12,411 bases of DNA from Deltaproteobacteria bacterium (GTDB taxonomy: Bacteria; Desulfobacterota_C; Deferrisomatia; Deferrisomatales; JACRMM01), in contig JACRCS010001050.1 in the NCBI GenBank assembly GCA_016218905.1, forward strand, positions 1 through 12,411. Reading direction: 5' to 3'. The position numbers were made by a program, and so were the translations under genes. The notes under the pieces are model-generated. The model made no database searches. It saw only the letters and a list, made by a program, of their open reading frames with translations, and was not told where the DNA came from. Below, piece after piece: positions 1 through 6,763 of the stretch (the stretch's first letter is position 1; each line of letters opens with the position of its first letter).

Positions 1-627
1 ACGATCCTCAACTGCGTCAGTCCCTGCTCGGCCCAGCTCGGCGTCATCGCCGGGATGCTGGCGGCCGTGGGGGCTCGGCTCACGCTCGTGTACGTGGGCG
101 TGATCTTCGCATGCCTCGCCGTGCTCGGGACGATTCTCGACCGCTTCATCCCCGGGACCAGCACACCCCTCCTGATCGACCTCCCCCCCATGAGGCTTCC
201 CCGGCCGGGCAACGTACTGCGCAAGATCGCCATCCGGTCCTTCTTCTTCATGAAGGAGGCGTACGTCTGGTTCATCGCGGGCTCGCTCGGCGTCTCCATC
301 TTGCAGGTCACCGGCGGCCTCAAGGCGTGGCAGGACCTCATCGCTCCCATGACCGTCGGCGGGCTGAAGCTCCCCAAGGAAGCAGGTACGGCGTTCGTCA
401 TGGGGATGGTGCGCAGGGACTTCGGGGCGGCGGGGCTCTTCAGCCTCCACCTCTCTCCGTGGCAAGTCGTAGTCTCCCTCGTGACGATCACGCTCTTCGT
501 GCCATGCATCGCCAGCCTCATGATCCTCTTCAAGGAGAGGGGGGTGAAGGAGGCGCTGGCGGTGTGGCTCGGCTCCTGGGGCCTCGCCTTTGGGGTCGGA
601 GGGCTCGTGGCCCTGGCGGTCCTGTGA
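1..627 (+). CDS. feoB: Ferrous iron transport protein B, C-terminal part (5' end outside window)
   Basis: This is the C-terminal 208 residues of FeoB, the inner-membrane permease that takes up Fe(II) and is coupled to an N-terminal G-protein domain lying upstream of the window. The reading frame is open from base 1. Seen here: a cysteine-containing segment (VSPCSAQLG, residues 6-14 of the fragment), several hydrophobic membrane segments, and the block MGMVRRDFGAAG, which matches the (F)xRRDxGAAG motif near the FeoB C-terminus. The Gate/FeoB_C arrangement ends normally in a last membrane helix (WLGSWGLAFGVGGLVALAVL). The stop TGA overlaps the GTG start of the next gene, so the two are probably translationally coupled. 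FeoA is not visible and may lie upstream. Identification is by family motif recognition and is firm. Confidence 0.93.
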   Translation, partial: TILNCVSPCSAQLGVIAGMLAAVGARLTLVYVGVIFACLAVLGTILDRFIPGTSTPLLIDLPPMRLPRPGNVLRKIAIRSFFFMKEAYVWFIAGSLGVSILQVTGGLKAWQDLIAPMTVGGLKLPKEAGTAFVMGMVRRDFGAAGLFSLHLSPWQVVVSLVTITLFVPCIASLMILFKERGVKEALAVWLGSWGLAFGVGGLVALAVL

Positions 628-815
628 TCGAAGCCCTTCGCAAGGCCCTCCATCCCGATCGGAAGGAAGTAGCTCCCGAGGCCTGCCGGAAGTGCTCAGC
701 CTGCGGCTGCCCCCTGGAGAACCCCACCTGGCAGCGGTGTCCCCGCTGCGGCCGAGAGCTCGAGCCCGGCTCGCCGTGCGACGCGTGCGGCCGGTGCGGG
801 AAAGGCAGCCGTTAG
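624..815 (+). CDS. Small cysteine-rich protein translated with FeoB
   Basis: A 63-residue protein starting with GTG at 624, overlapping the feoB stop by four bases (GTGA). It has nine cysteines in 63 residues. They are arranged as CRKCSACGC (about residues 22-30), CPRCG (about 41-45) and CDACGRC (about 53-59), which resembles rubredoxin/zinc-ribbon knuckles or a metal-binding CxxC cluster. It has a basic N-terminus and no signal peptide or membrane segment, so a cytoplasmic location is likely. The overlap and a GGAGGG about 20 nt upstream, inside feoB, suggest translational coupling rather than its own strong ribosome site. Some bacteria place the small Fe-S or winged-helix protein FeoC after feoB; this protein is cysteine-rich but shows no obvious winged helix. 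A role as an FeoB accessory or metal sensor is inference only. Confidence 0.68.
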   Translation: MIEALRKALHPDRKEVAPEACRKCSACGCPLENPTWQRCPRCGRELEPGSPCDACGRCGKGSR

Positions 816-1027
816 CTGTTATACAGAGCGTCACAATTGTTTGCGCATCTGCCCCTGAGCGTAGGGTGGGGCGTTCCGCCGCAGGCGGGTTGCCCCACGC
901 GTGGGCGAACCTCGCTGCGCGAGAACCGCCCACCCTACGGCAACCGGGTACGCGCAACTATTTACGACGTCGTGTATAGCAATTAGGAGTGACTCCCGGT
1001 CCGGAACGCCTAATGGCTAACAGCTAA
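812..1027. repeat. 10-bp inverted repeat bracketing the intergenic element
   Basis: TTAGCTGTTA at 812-821 and its exact reverse complement TAACAGCTAA at 1018-1027 flank the region between feoB's small partner and the next gene. The left arm contains the TAG stop of the cysteine-rich gene. The right arm lies in a degenerate run (GGCTAACAGCTAA, then CCAACAGCT). It may be the ends of an older insertion or a long-range stem; nothing else identifies it. Confidence 0.45.
820..978. repeat. Palindromic dispersed element, complete copy (MITE/REP-like)
   Basis: The first 116 bases (820-935) recur with no mismatch at 8263-8378. The core folds strongly. An 11-bp outer stem (CGTAGGGTGGG at 860-870 with CCCACCCTACG at 929-939) encloses three hairpins: CCGCC/GGCGG (876-888), the 12-bp palindrome CCCACGCGTGGG (894-905), and CTCGC/GCGAG (911-923). 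The ends are imperfect inverted repeats, TATACAGAGCGTC (820-832) against GACGTCGTGTATA (966-978), 10 of 13 matching. No coding capacity is seen. Non-autonomous palindromic elements of this kind are moved in trans, but the responsible transposase is not in the window. Confidence 0.75.
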
Positions 1028-1045
1028 TCGCCAACAGCTCCACTC

Positions 1046-1073
1046 TTGACACCCCTCCGCTCGCTTCTAGACT
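1046..1073 (+). promoter_or_regulatory. Sigma70-like promoter of the FAD oxidoreductase gene
   Basis: TTGACA (1046-1051), 16 bp, TAGACT (1068-1073), lying 47 bp before the ATG at 1121. The -35 matches consensus 6/6 and the -10 matches 4/6. It sits just after the repeat-bearing intergenic region and in the correct orientation. The transcript would have a leader of roughly 40 nt carrying the GAGGAGG ribosome site at 1106-1112. Confidence 0.6.
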
Positions 1074-1120
1074 GACCCGGACCGCCGCCCCGCGGTCCCG
1101 AGAGCGAGGAGGTCTCTAGC

Positions 1121-2134
1121 ATGCGGGAGTACGTCATCCTGGGCACCGGCCCCGCGGGTCGCGCCGCGGCGCTCGAGATCCGCGGCCTCGACCCCAAAGC
1201 GCGGGTCACGCTCGTCACCCGCGAGTTCACGCCCTTCTACCTGCGCCCGGCGCTGGCGGACTACGTGGCGGGGAGCGTGGGCCGAACGGAGCTCGTCCTG
1301 TCGGAGGCCGAGCTCCTGAACGATCCGGGCATCGAAGTCCGTCCCGGCTGCCGGGCGTACCGCCTCTTCCCGCACGAGTCCCGCGTCCTCCTTTCGGAGG
1401 GTACCAGCCTCTACTTCGACGCCCTCCTCCTGGCCACCGGGTCGACTCCCCGGGCGGCGGGTCCGGGCGCCGGCTCCCGTCAGCCGGTCGCCACCCTCTC
1501 GACCCTGAGCGATGCGGTGCGGCTCTCCCGCAGCGCCTTCTCGTCGGACTCCCTGGTGCTCGTGGCGGGAGAGGGCCATACCGGCCTCGAGACGGTGCGC
1601 GCCTTCGCCAAGAAGGGGTGCCGGGTCACCTACCTGACGAGCCGGACCCGGTTCTGGAATCCGCGGTCCGGCGTCGCTCGCGCCGAGGTGATCGAGAAGC
1701 TCAGGGCCGAGAAGATCGAGGTCCTCTTCGATGAGACGATCCTCGACGTGCTCGACCTGAACGGCGAGGCGTGCCGGGTCGTGACGTCGAGCCGGCAAAC
1801 GATCGACGCGCAGCTCGTCTGCGACGCCCGCGAGCTCGCGCCGGCCGTGGAGTACCTAGAGGGGAGCGGGGTGGTCCTGGACCACGGAGTCGTCGTCGAC
1901 TTGGAGCTGCGGACGAACTTCGACAACATCTTCGCGGCGGGGGATGTGGCGCAGGTCTTCGACAGCGAGGGCAACTGGCACCGCGTCAACTTCGGCTGGC
2001 TGAGCGCGGCCAGGCAGGGCAGGGTGGCCGGACACAACCTCGTCAAGGGCAGCGGCCGCGCCGTCGAGCGCGAGGAGCCCTTCTTCTCGGAGCTCTACGG
2101 GACGAAGCTCCTGGAGCGGTGGGGGAGGGGCTGA
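1121..2134 (+). CDS. FAD-dependent pyridine nucleotide oxidoreductase
   Basis: A 337-residue flavoprotein of the pyridine nucleotide-disulfide oxidoreductase fold, close to rubredoxin/NADH oxidoreductases and the FAD module of NirB-type proteins. The FAD dinucleotide motif GTGPAG is at residues 8-13. The F-Y-L-R-P-A-L segment near 39-45 and ATGS at 105-108 are typical of this branch. A second, NAD(P)-binding motif GEGHTG is at 150-155. The second FAD motif IFAAGDVA is at 270-277. There is no redox-active CxxC pair, so it is unlikely to be a thioredoxin or disulfide reductase; electrons presumably go to a separate acceptor. The start is fixed by GAGGAGG eight bases upstream of the ATG. The gene stands alone with its own promoter and is convergent with the liv operon. 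The acceptor cannot be told from sequence. Confidence 0.87.
   Translation: MREYVILGTGPAGRAAALEIRGLDPKARVTLVTREFTPFYLRPALADYVAGSVGRTELVLSEAELLNDPGIEVRPGCRAYRLFPHESRVLLSEGTSLYFDALLLATGSTPRAAGPGAGSRQPVATLSTLSDAVRLSRSAFSSDSLVLVAGEGHTGLETVRAFAKKGCRVTYLTSRTRFWNPRSGVARAEVIEKLRAEKIEVLFDETILDVLDLNGEACRVVTSSRQTIDAQLVCDARELAPAVEYLEGSGVVLDHGVVVDLELRTNFDNIFAAGDVAQVFDSEGNWHRVNFGWLSAARQGRVAGHNLVKGSGRAVEREEPFFSELYGTKLLERWGRG
2113..2131. repeat. G-rich 19-bp repeat, copy 1 (in the 3' end of the oxidoreductase gene)
   Basis: GGAGCGGTGGGGGAGGGGC occurs here and again, without mismatch, at 9553-9571. The following 25 bases are also similar (GCTGACGAGCACGTCA here, GTTGACGAGCGCCGTCA there). In this copy it encodes the last residues of the oxidoreductase (ERWGRG). 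Both copies lie at or near the 3' end of a gene in a convergent or end-of-unit position. Confidence 0.45.
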
Positions 2135-2143
2135 GCGGCTGAC

Positions 2144-2178
2144 GAGCACGTCACTGCTTCGCTCCCTGCCAGGTGCTC
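2144..2178. terminator. Weak inverted repeat between convergent genes
   Basis: GAGCAC (2144-2149) and GTGCTC (2173-2178) could pair across a 23-nt loop in the 46-bp gap between two convergent genes. There is no T-run and the stem is short, so it is at best a weak or rho-assisted end signal for the oxidoreductase and liv transcripts. Confidence 0.2.
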
Positions 2179-2180
2179 CC

Positions 2181-2885
2181 TCAGAGCCCGAGATACGTCT
2201 TCCCGATCTCGGGGTTCTCGAGCAGCTCCGCCCCGGTCCCCTCCAAGACCACGTGACCGTTCTGGAGCACGTAAGCCCGGCGGCAGAGGGAGAGAGCGTG
2301 AAAGACGTTCTGCTCGATGAGCAGGATGGAGGTACCCTGTTCGTTGATTCGCCGGATCACGTCGAAGATCGCGCTCACCAGGAGCGGCGAGAGGCCGAGG
2401 GAGGGCTCGTCGAGGATGAGGAGCTTCGGCCGCGCCATGAGCCCCCTGCCGATTGCGAGCATCTGCTGCTCACCCCCGCTGAGGGTTCCCGCCTTCTGTC
2501 CAAGCCGTTCTTTCAGTCTCGGGAAGACCTCGAAGACCAGGTCCATGGTCTCCCTGCGGACCCTGCGGGTGTGGGGGAACTGCGCGCCCATCTCGAGGTT
2601 TTCGAGGACCGTCATCGTGGGGAAGAGTTGGCGCCCCTCCGGGATCTGGCTGATGCCGAGCTTGACGATCCGGCTCGGAGGGAGACCCACGACGTTCTCC
2701 CCGTTGAACTCGATGCGGCCCCTTCGCGGGGCGAGTAGGCCCGATACCGTCCGAACGGCCGTCGATTTTCCCGCTCCGTTCGAACCGACGATGGAGACGA
2801 CCTCCCCCGTGCCCACAGAGAAGCTCGCGCCCCTCAGGGCCTGCAGGTCGCCGTAGAAGACGTCGATGCCGTCAACCTCGAGCAC
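2181..2885 (-). CDS. livF: Branched-chain amino acid-type ABC transporter ATP-binding protein LivF
   Basis: A 234-residue ATPase, the second nucleotide-binding subunit of a HAAT-family importer. It has Walker A GSNGAGKS (34-41), the Q-loop region around SQIPEGRQLFP (79-89), an intact ABC signature LSGGEQQ (135-141), Walker B LLILDE (155-160) and the family's IEQN switch region (190-193). The length is normal for LivF. The GTG start overlaps the end of livG by 14 nt, with GGAG eight bases upstream. It is the last gene of the minus-strand operon. The true substrate may not be leucine: Liv-type systems in environmental bacteria often import other amides, urea or aromatic acids. Confidence 0.93.
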   Translation of the reverse strand: MLEVDGIDVFYGDLQALRGASFSVGTGEVVSIVGSNGAGKSTAVRTVSGLLAPRRGRIEFNGENVVGLPPSRIVKLGISQIPEGRQLFPTMTVLENLEMGAQFPHTRRVRRETMDLVFEVFPRLKERLGQKAGTLSGGEQQMLAIGRGLMARPKLLILDEPSLGLSPLLVSAIFDVIRRINEQGTSILLIEQNVFHALSLCRRAYVLQNGHVVLEGTGAELLENPEIGKTYLGL

Positions 2886-3603
2886 GGGCGAACTCCTTCC
2901 CGAGGTAAGCCTCGATCACGTCCTGGTTGCGGACCACCTCCTCGGGGGAGCCCTCCGCGATCTTTACGCCGTAGTTGATGACGAGGACCCGCTGGGCGAG
3001 CGCCATGACGCCCTGCATGACGTGCTCGATCATCAGGACCGCCACGCCGGCCGCCCGAATCCTCCGGATGAGCCCGATGATCTCCTCCACCTCCGAGGGG
3101 ACGAGACCGCCCATGACCTCGTCCAGCAGGAGAACCCGCGGGTTCGTCGCCAGCGCTTTGGCGAGTTCGAGCCGCTTCCGGACCGGGAGCGGGAGGCTGC
3201 CCGCCTCGGCGCCGGAGAAGGGCTCGAGACCCGTAAGCTGGACGATCTCCCGGACCTCCTGTTCCGCCCGGGCGAGGGATCGCTCCCGGACCAGCGCGCC
3301 CACGAGGACGTTTTCGAACACGGTCAGCCCGAGGAAGGGACGGACGATCTGGAACGTGCGCGCGAGTCCCATCCGACAGATCTCGGAGGGCTTTCGCCCC
3401 CTGATAGAGGCTCCGTCGAGCAGGATCTCTCCGGAATCCGGGGGAAGGAAGCCGCTGATGCAGTTGAAGACCGTCGTCTTGCCGGCCCCGTTGGGGCCGA
3501 TCAGCCCCAGGATCTCGCCCGCCTCGAGCTCGAGGCTCAGATCGGGCACGGCAGTGAGCCCGCCGAAGCTCTTCGAGAGGCGCCGTACGCTGAGGATGCT
3601 CAT
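2872..3603 (-). CDS. livG: Branched-chain amino acid-type ABC transporter ATP-binding protein LivG
   Basis: A 243-residue ATPase subunit. It has Walker A GPNGAGKT (36-43), the Q-loop in LARTFQIVRPF (80-90), Walker B VLLLDE (157-162) and switch histidine H194 in MIEHVM. The signature segment reads SLPLPVRKRLELAKAL (about 136-151), where LivG normally has L-S/P-Y-G-Q-Q, so the signature serine and glycine are both absent. The RKRLELA-x-AL continuation is typical of one LivG subfamily, so this is probably a lineage variant, not decay. In such transporters one composite ATP site can be degenerate while LivF supplies an intact signature. The ATG overlaps the livM stop by four bases (ATGA). Confidence 0.92.
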   Translation of the reverse strand: MSILSVRRLSKSFGGLTAVPDLSLELEAGEILGLIGPNGAGKTTVFNCISGFLPPDSGEILLDGASIRGRKPSEICRMGLARTFQIVRPFLGLTVFENVLVGALVRERSLARAEQEVREIVQLTGLEPFSGAEAGSLPLPVRKRLELAKALATNPRVLLLDEVMGGLVPSEVEEIIGLIRRIRAAGVAVLMIEHVMQGVMALAQRVLVINYGVKIAEGSPEEVVRNQDVIEAYLGKEFARARG

Positions 3604-4553
3604 CGCTTCCCCCCGCTCTTCCTCCACACATACGCCATGATCCCCTTCGGCAGGAAGAGGACGACGAGGATCGCGAGCACCCCGTAGATGATGAGATGGA
3701 GACCCTCGAGGCCTCCCTTCGAGAGGTATGCCCGGGAGACCTCCGAGAGCGGCGTCAGGAGAAACGAGCCGAGGATCGGCCCGAAGACGGTTCCCATCCC
3801 GCCGATGATCGGCCTCAGGATGAGCTCGATGTTCAAGGCCATGCCGAACATGGTGTTCGGATTCAGATAGTAGATGTAGTTGGCGTAGAAAGCGCCGGCC
3901 AGCGACGTCATGAAGGCGCTGATGGCGATGGCGATCAGGCTGCAGGTGAAGGAGTCGACGCCCAGCGCCTCTGCGGCTTCCTCGTCCTCCCGAATGGCCT
4001 TGAGGAAGCGGCCGAGCCGGGAGCGTTCGAGAGCGTGGACTACGGCGACGGAGCCTGCCATGTAGAAGAACGCGATGTAGTAGTAGGGAACGTTCCCCCG
4101 AAACTGGAAGTTGCGGAAGGAGGGGTTGAAATCGACGAAGATGCCGGAGAAGGAGCCGAGGGCGCCGATGTGGGAGACCGCGAGACGCGCAATCTCCGCG
4201 AAGGCGATGGTCAGGATGACGAAATAGACCCCGCGCAGCCCGAAGCGGAACCCGAGGAACCCGATGACGAGGGCCACCAGGACGGCCGCGAGCCCGCTGA
4301 CCAGCATGCCAAGCCAGGGAGTCAGGCCGAAGGTCTTGAAGAGATAGACCGTGCCGTACGCTCCGATTCCGACGTAGAGCGCGTGCCCGAGAGAGATGTG
4401 ACCGGTGTAGCCGGTCAGGACGTTCCAGGACTGTCCCAGATACGCGTAGAAGAAGATCATGATGAAGATGCCGAGGGCGTACTTGTCCAGGAAGAGCGGG
4501 AGGGAAAGGAGCACGGCGGCGCACGCAGCGAGCAGCACGTAGAGCCGCCTCAT
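3600..4553 (-). CDS. livM: Branched-chain amino acid-type ABC transporter permease LivM
   Basis: A 317-residue, highly hydrophobic inner-membrane permease. The N-terminal helix begins RRLYVLLAACAAVLLSLPLF. The conserved LivM segment G-Q-S-W-N-V-L-T-G-Y-T-G-H-I-S-L-G-H-A follows (about residues 41-59). Near the C-terminus is the permease loop GGMGTVFGPILGSFLL, which couples to the ATPase. The protein ends in a basic tail (WRKSGGKR). The start ATG overlaps the livH stop by four bases, and a GGAGG lies about six bases upstream. With LivH it forms the heterodimeric channel. Confidence 0.92.
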   Translation of the reverse strand: MRRLYVLLAACAAVLLSLPLFLDKYALGIFIMIFFYAYLGQSWNVLTGYTGHISLGHALYVGIGAYGTVYLFKTFGLTPWLGMLVSGLAAVLVALVIGFLGFRFGLRGVYFVILTIAFAEIARLAVSHIGALGSFSGIFVDFNPSFRNFQFRGNVPYYYIAFFYMAGSVAVVHALERSRLGRFLKAIREDEEAAEALGVDSFTCSLIAIAISAFMTSLAGAFYANYIYYLNPNTMFGMALNIELILRPIIGGMGTVFGPILGSFLLTPLSEVSRAYLSKGGLEGLHLIIYGVLAILVVLFLPKGIMAYVWRKSGGKR

Positions 4554-5422
4554 TTCCTGCCTCCGAAGAGTCCCTGCGGCCGGAGGAGCATGATCAGGAC
4601 GAGGATCGTGAAGCCGACCGCCTGCTTCAGGGTTGCGGGAAGGAGGAGCGAGGAGAGGGACTCCGCGACCCCCAGGATCAGACCCCCAATCAGGGCGCCG
4701 AGGAGGTTTCCGAGCCCGCCCAGGATGACGACCGTGAAGGCGATGAGCGTGAACTCGTGCCCGACGTAGGGCGACGCCGGCATGAGCGGGAGGAGCAGGG
4801 CGCCGGCCGCCCCGGTCGTGGCCGCGCCCAGCGCGAACGAGAGGTTGTTGATCCGCTTCACGTCGATGCCCACGAAGACGGCGCCGGTCCGGTTGTCCGC
4901 CGCCGCCCGGATTCGCTTCCCGAGCTCGGTCGACCGCAGGAGGAGGAAGACTCCGATCGTGATCGCGGCGGCGAGACCGCAGGCGAGCAGGCGCGAGACG
5001 TCGATCATCACGCTCCCGAGCCAGAGGCTCTTGAGGCCCAGGGCCGTGTGTGGGCTTCGGTGGTCGGGCCCCCAGAGCATCAGGGCCGCGTTCTCGAGAA
5101 TCAGACCGACCGAGACCAGGGGAAGAACCTGCATCGCCTCCGGGTACTCAAGGATCCGGTTCACGATGCCGGCCTGGAGGACGTACCCGAGGGCAAAGAT
5201 GGTCGCCGCGGAGAGCACGAAGGAGAGGTACGGCTCCACGCCCAGAAGCGCGAAGAGCCAATAGGAGACGTACATGCCCATGACCATCATCTGCCCGTGG
5301 GCGAAGTTGATGACTCCCATCACGCCGAAGATGATGGAGAGACCCAGGGCGATCAGCCCGTAGATGCCGCCGAGCAGAACGCCCTGGATGGCCAGTTGGA
5401 GCGCGAGCGCGGGCTCGATCAC
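4550..5422 (-). CDS. livH: Branched-chain amino acid-type ABC transporter permease LivH
   Basis: A 290-residue membrane permease. The GTG start at 5422 overlaps the stop of the binding-protein gene by four bases (GTGA); the open frame continues upstream only as a shadow of that gene. Family marks are GVLLGGIYGLIALGLSIIFG (14-33), INFAHGQMMVMGMY (38-51) and the coupling loop VILGGLGNLLGALIGGLILG (232-251). It ends with the usual LRPQGLFGGRK. It has multiple hydrophobic helices and a normal length. Confidence 0.92.
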   Translation of the reverse strand: MIEPALALQLAIQGVLLGGIYGLIALGLSIIFGVMGVINFAHGQMMVMGMYVSYWLFALLGVEPYLSFVLSAATIFALGYVLQAGIVNRILEYPEAMQVLPLVSVGLILENAALMLWGPDHRSPHTALGLKSLWLGSVMIDVSRLLACGLAAAITIGVFLLLRSTELGKRIRAAADNRTGAVFVGIDVKRINNLSFALGAATTGAAGALLLPLMPASPYVGHEFTLIAFTVVILGGLGNLLGALIGGLILGVAESLSSLLLPATLKQAVGFTILVLIMLLRPQGLFGGRK

Positions 5423-6705
5423 TTCCTCTCCCAGAGCTGGGGAGCCGGGAAGACGTAGTCGGCCTGGGCGAACTTCTTGGGAAGGACGACCTTCACCCGG
5501 TGGAGGACGTTCGGGTCCGGCAGGACCTGGACGATGGCGGTGGCGGCATTCAGGTTGTCGCCGTTCTTCGCGAACTGGACGGCTTCCCCGACCATGGGGT
5601 GGTCCTTGAAGTTCGTCTCGCGCAGCGCCTTCACGAGCCGGTCCGGTTTGACGGAGGCAGCCCGCTCCAGCACGTCGGCGGCGACAAGGATCCCCGTGTA
5701 CGCGTATCCCGAGTTCGTATCGATGTACTGTCCGTACTTCTTCTCGAAGGCCTGGTTGACCGACTGGAAGGTGGGACTCTTCGGGTTTACCCAAGGGACA
5801 TTGTCCATGACGTAGTAGATGAGCTTGTCGAGGTCCGCCACGGCCTTGGGCTCGTACCAGCCCGGGGACCCGGGGCTGATGATCCCCAGGAGCTCGACCC
5901 GTTGTTTGAAGAGCTCCCGGGTCAGGATCACCGAGTCCCCCGGACGGCAGATCGGGAAGAGGAGGTCGGGCTTGGCCGCTTTGATCTTCGCGACCTCAGC
6001 GGAGAGGTCGGGGATGCCTACCGGATAGGAGATCTGATCGACGATCTTGACGGAGAGCCCGGCCGCCTCGAAGGCCTTCCGGAAGTGCTCGGCCTGCCCC
6101 TTTCCGAAGGCATCGCCGGTGTGGGTGAGCACCGCGCTCTTGGGCGAGAGCTTCTTCTCGTCGAGGATCTGCCGGATGTAGGCGACCCCGGTCCTGCCGA
6201 AGGTCGCTCCGGTGGGGAAGATCCGGAAGCTGTACTGGTAGCCTTTCTGGGTGATGTCGTCGAGCGCCGCGACGTCCATCAGGAAGGGGACCTGCCGCTG
6301 TTCGGCGAGCGTTGCGATCGCCATGGCGGCGCCGCTGTCGAAGGGCCCGACGATCATCGCTGCCCCGGCGTTCATCAGCCGGTCGGCCTCCGAGCGCGCC
6401 ACCTCCGGCTTGCTCTCCGAGTCGCCGAGCAGGAGCTCGAGCTTGGCCCCGCCCATGGACTTGACGCCGCCCGCGGCGTTGATCGTCTCCACGGCGAGGA
6501 TCTGGGCCTTCCGCTGCCCCTGACCGATGACGGAGAGCGGTCCGGTCACGGGCTGGACCGAGCCGATCTTCACCGGCGCGGGCGCGGCGCGGAGGAGCTT
6601 GGGGACCCCAAAGGTCAGCGCGGCCGCTCCCAGGCCGATCTTCCCCGAGGCCTCCAGGAATCCGCGCCGGTTCACCCTTCGGTTCAACAGACTCTTCTTC
6701 CGCAT
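5419..6705 (-). CDS. Tat-exported ABC transporter substrate-binding protein (LivK/Peripla_BP_6 family)
   Basis: A 428-residue type I periplasmic binding protein for the Liv-type importer. The N-terminus carries a twin-arginine signal, N-R-R-G-F-L at residues 12-17, followed by a hydrophobic stretch and a probable cleavage near 40-43 (AAPA), so it should be exported folded through Tat. The mature protein starts VKIGSVQPVTGPLSVIGQGQ, the standard first strand and ligand loop of the family, with D/S-rich loops downstream (IVGPFDSGAAMAIATLAEQ). The start is fixed by AGGAGG five bases upstream of the ATG. It is the first transporter gene, after two enzyme genes. The ligand is not readable from sequence; the neighbouring tautomerase and UroD-like enzyme make a non-amino-acid ligand plausible. 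Confidence 0.88.
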   Translation of the reverse strand: MRKKSLLNRRVNRRGFLEASGKIGLGAAALTFGVPKLLRAAPAPVKIGSVQPVTGPLSVIGQGQRKAQILAVETINAAGGVKSMGGAKLELLLGDSESKPEVARSEADRLMNAGAAMIVGPFDSGAAMAIATLAEQRQVPFLMDVAALDDITQKGYQYSFRIFPTGATFGRTGVAYIRQILDEKKLSPKSAVLTHTGDAFGKGQAEHFRKAFEAAGLSVKIVDQISYPVGIPDLSAEVAKIKAAKPDLLFPICRPGDSVILTRELFKQRVELLGIISPGSPGWYEPKAVADLDKLIYYVMDNVPWVNPKSPTFQSVNQAFEKKYGQYIDTNSGYAYTGILVAADVLERAASVKPDRLVKALRETNFKDHPMVGEAVQFAKNGDNLNAATAIVQVLPDPNVLHRVKVVLPKKFAQADYVFPAPQLWERK

Positions 6706-6723
6706 GGGATCCTCCTGTCAGGG

Positions 6724-6752
6724 GTCGGCCGGGGCAGCGGAGTCCGGCCGAC
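6724..6752. promoter_or_regulatory. Perfect 9-bp stem-loop inside the operon, before the binding-protein gene
   Basis: GTCGGCCGG (6724-6732) and CCGGCCGAC (6744-6752) form a perfect GC-rich stem with an 11-nt loop. It lies in the 58-bp gap between the UroD-like gene and the binding-protein gene. No T-run follows on the minus strand, so it is not a classical terminator. It could be a processing or stabilising hairpin at the 5' side of the binding-protein message, which would raise that gene's expression over the rest; this is inference. Confidence 0.5.
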
Positions 6753-6763
6753 GATAGCGTGCT

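Noticed and set aside
590..979. Plus-strand frame spanning the feoB end and the repeat
   Set aside because: It overlaps two better-supported genes and runs into the hairpin-rich repeat; the composition is that of a shadow frame.
811..1021. GTTAGCT ... GGCTAAC as possible integron attC core sites
   Set aside because: The arms have the wrong relative orientation (GTT on the left, AAC on the right) and do not fit the RYYYAAC/GTTRRRY consensus.
3696..4769. Long open frame on the plus strand opposite livM and livH, and similar antisense frames opposite the binding-protein and UroD-like genes
   Set aside because: The minus-strand genes have clear families, ribosome sites and overlaps. The antisense frames encode low-complexity charged sequence typical of GC-rich shadow frames.
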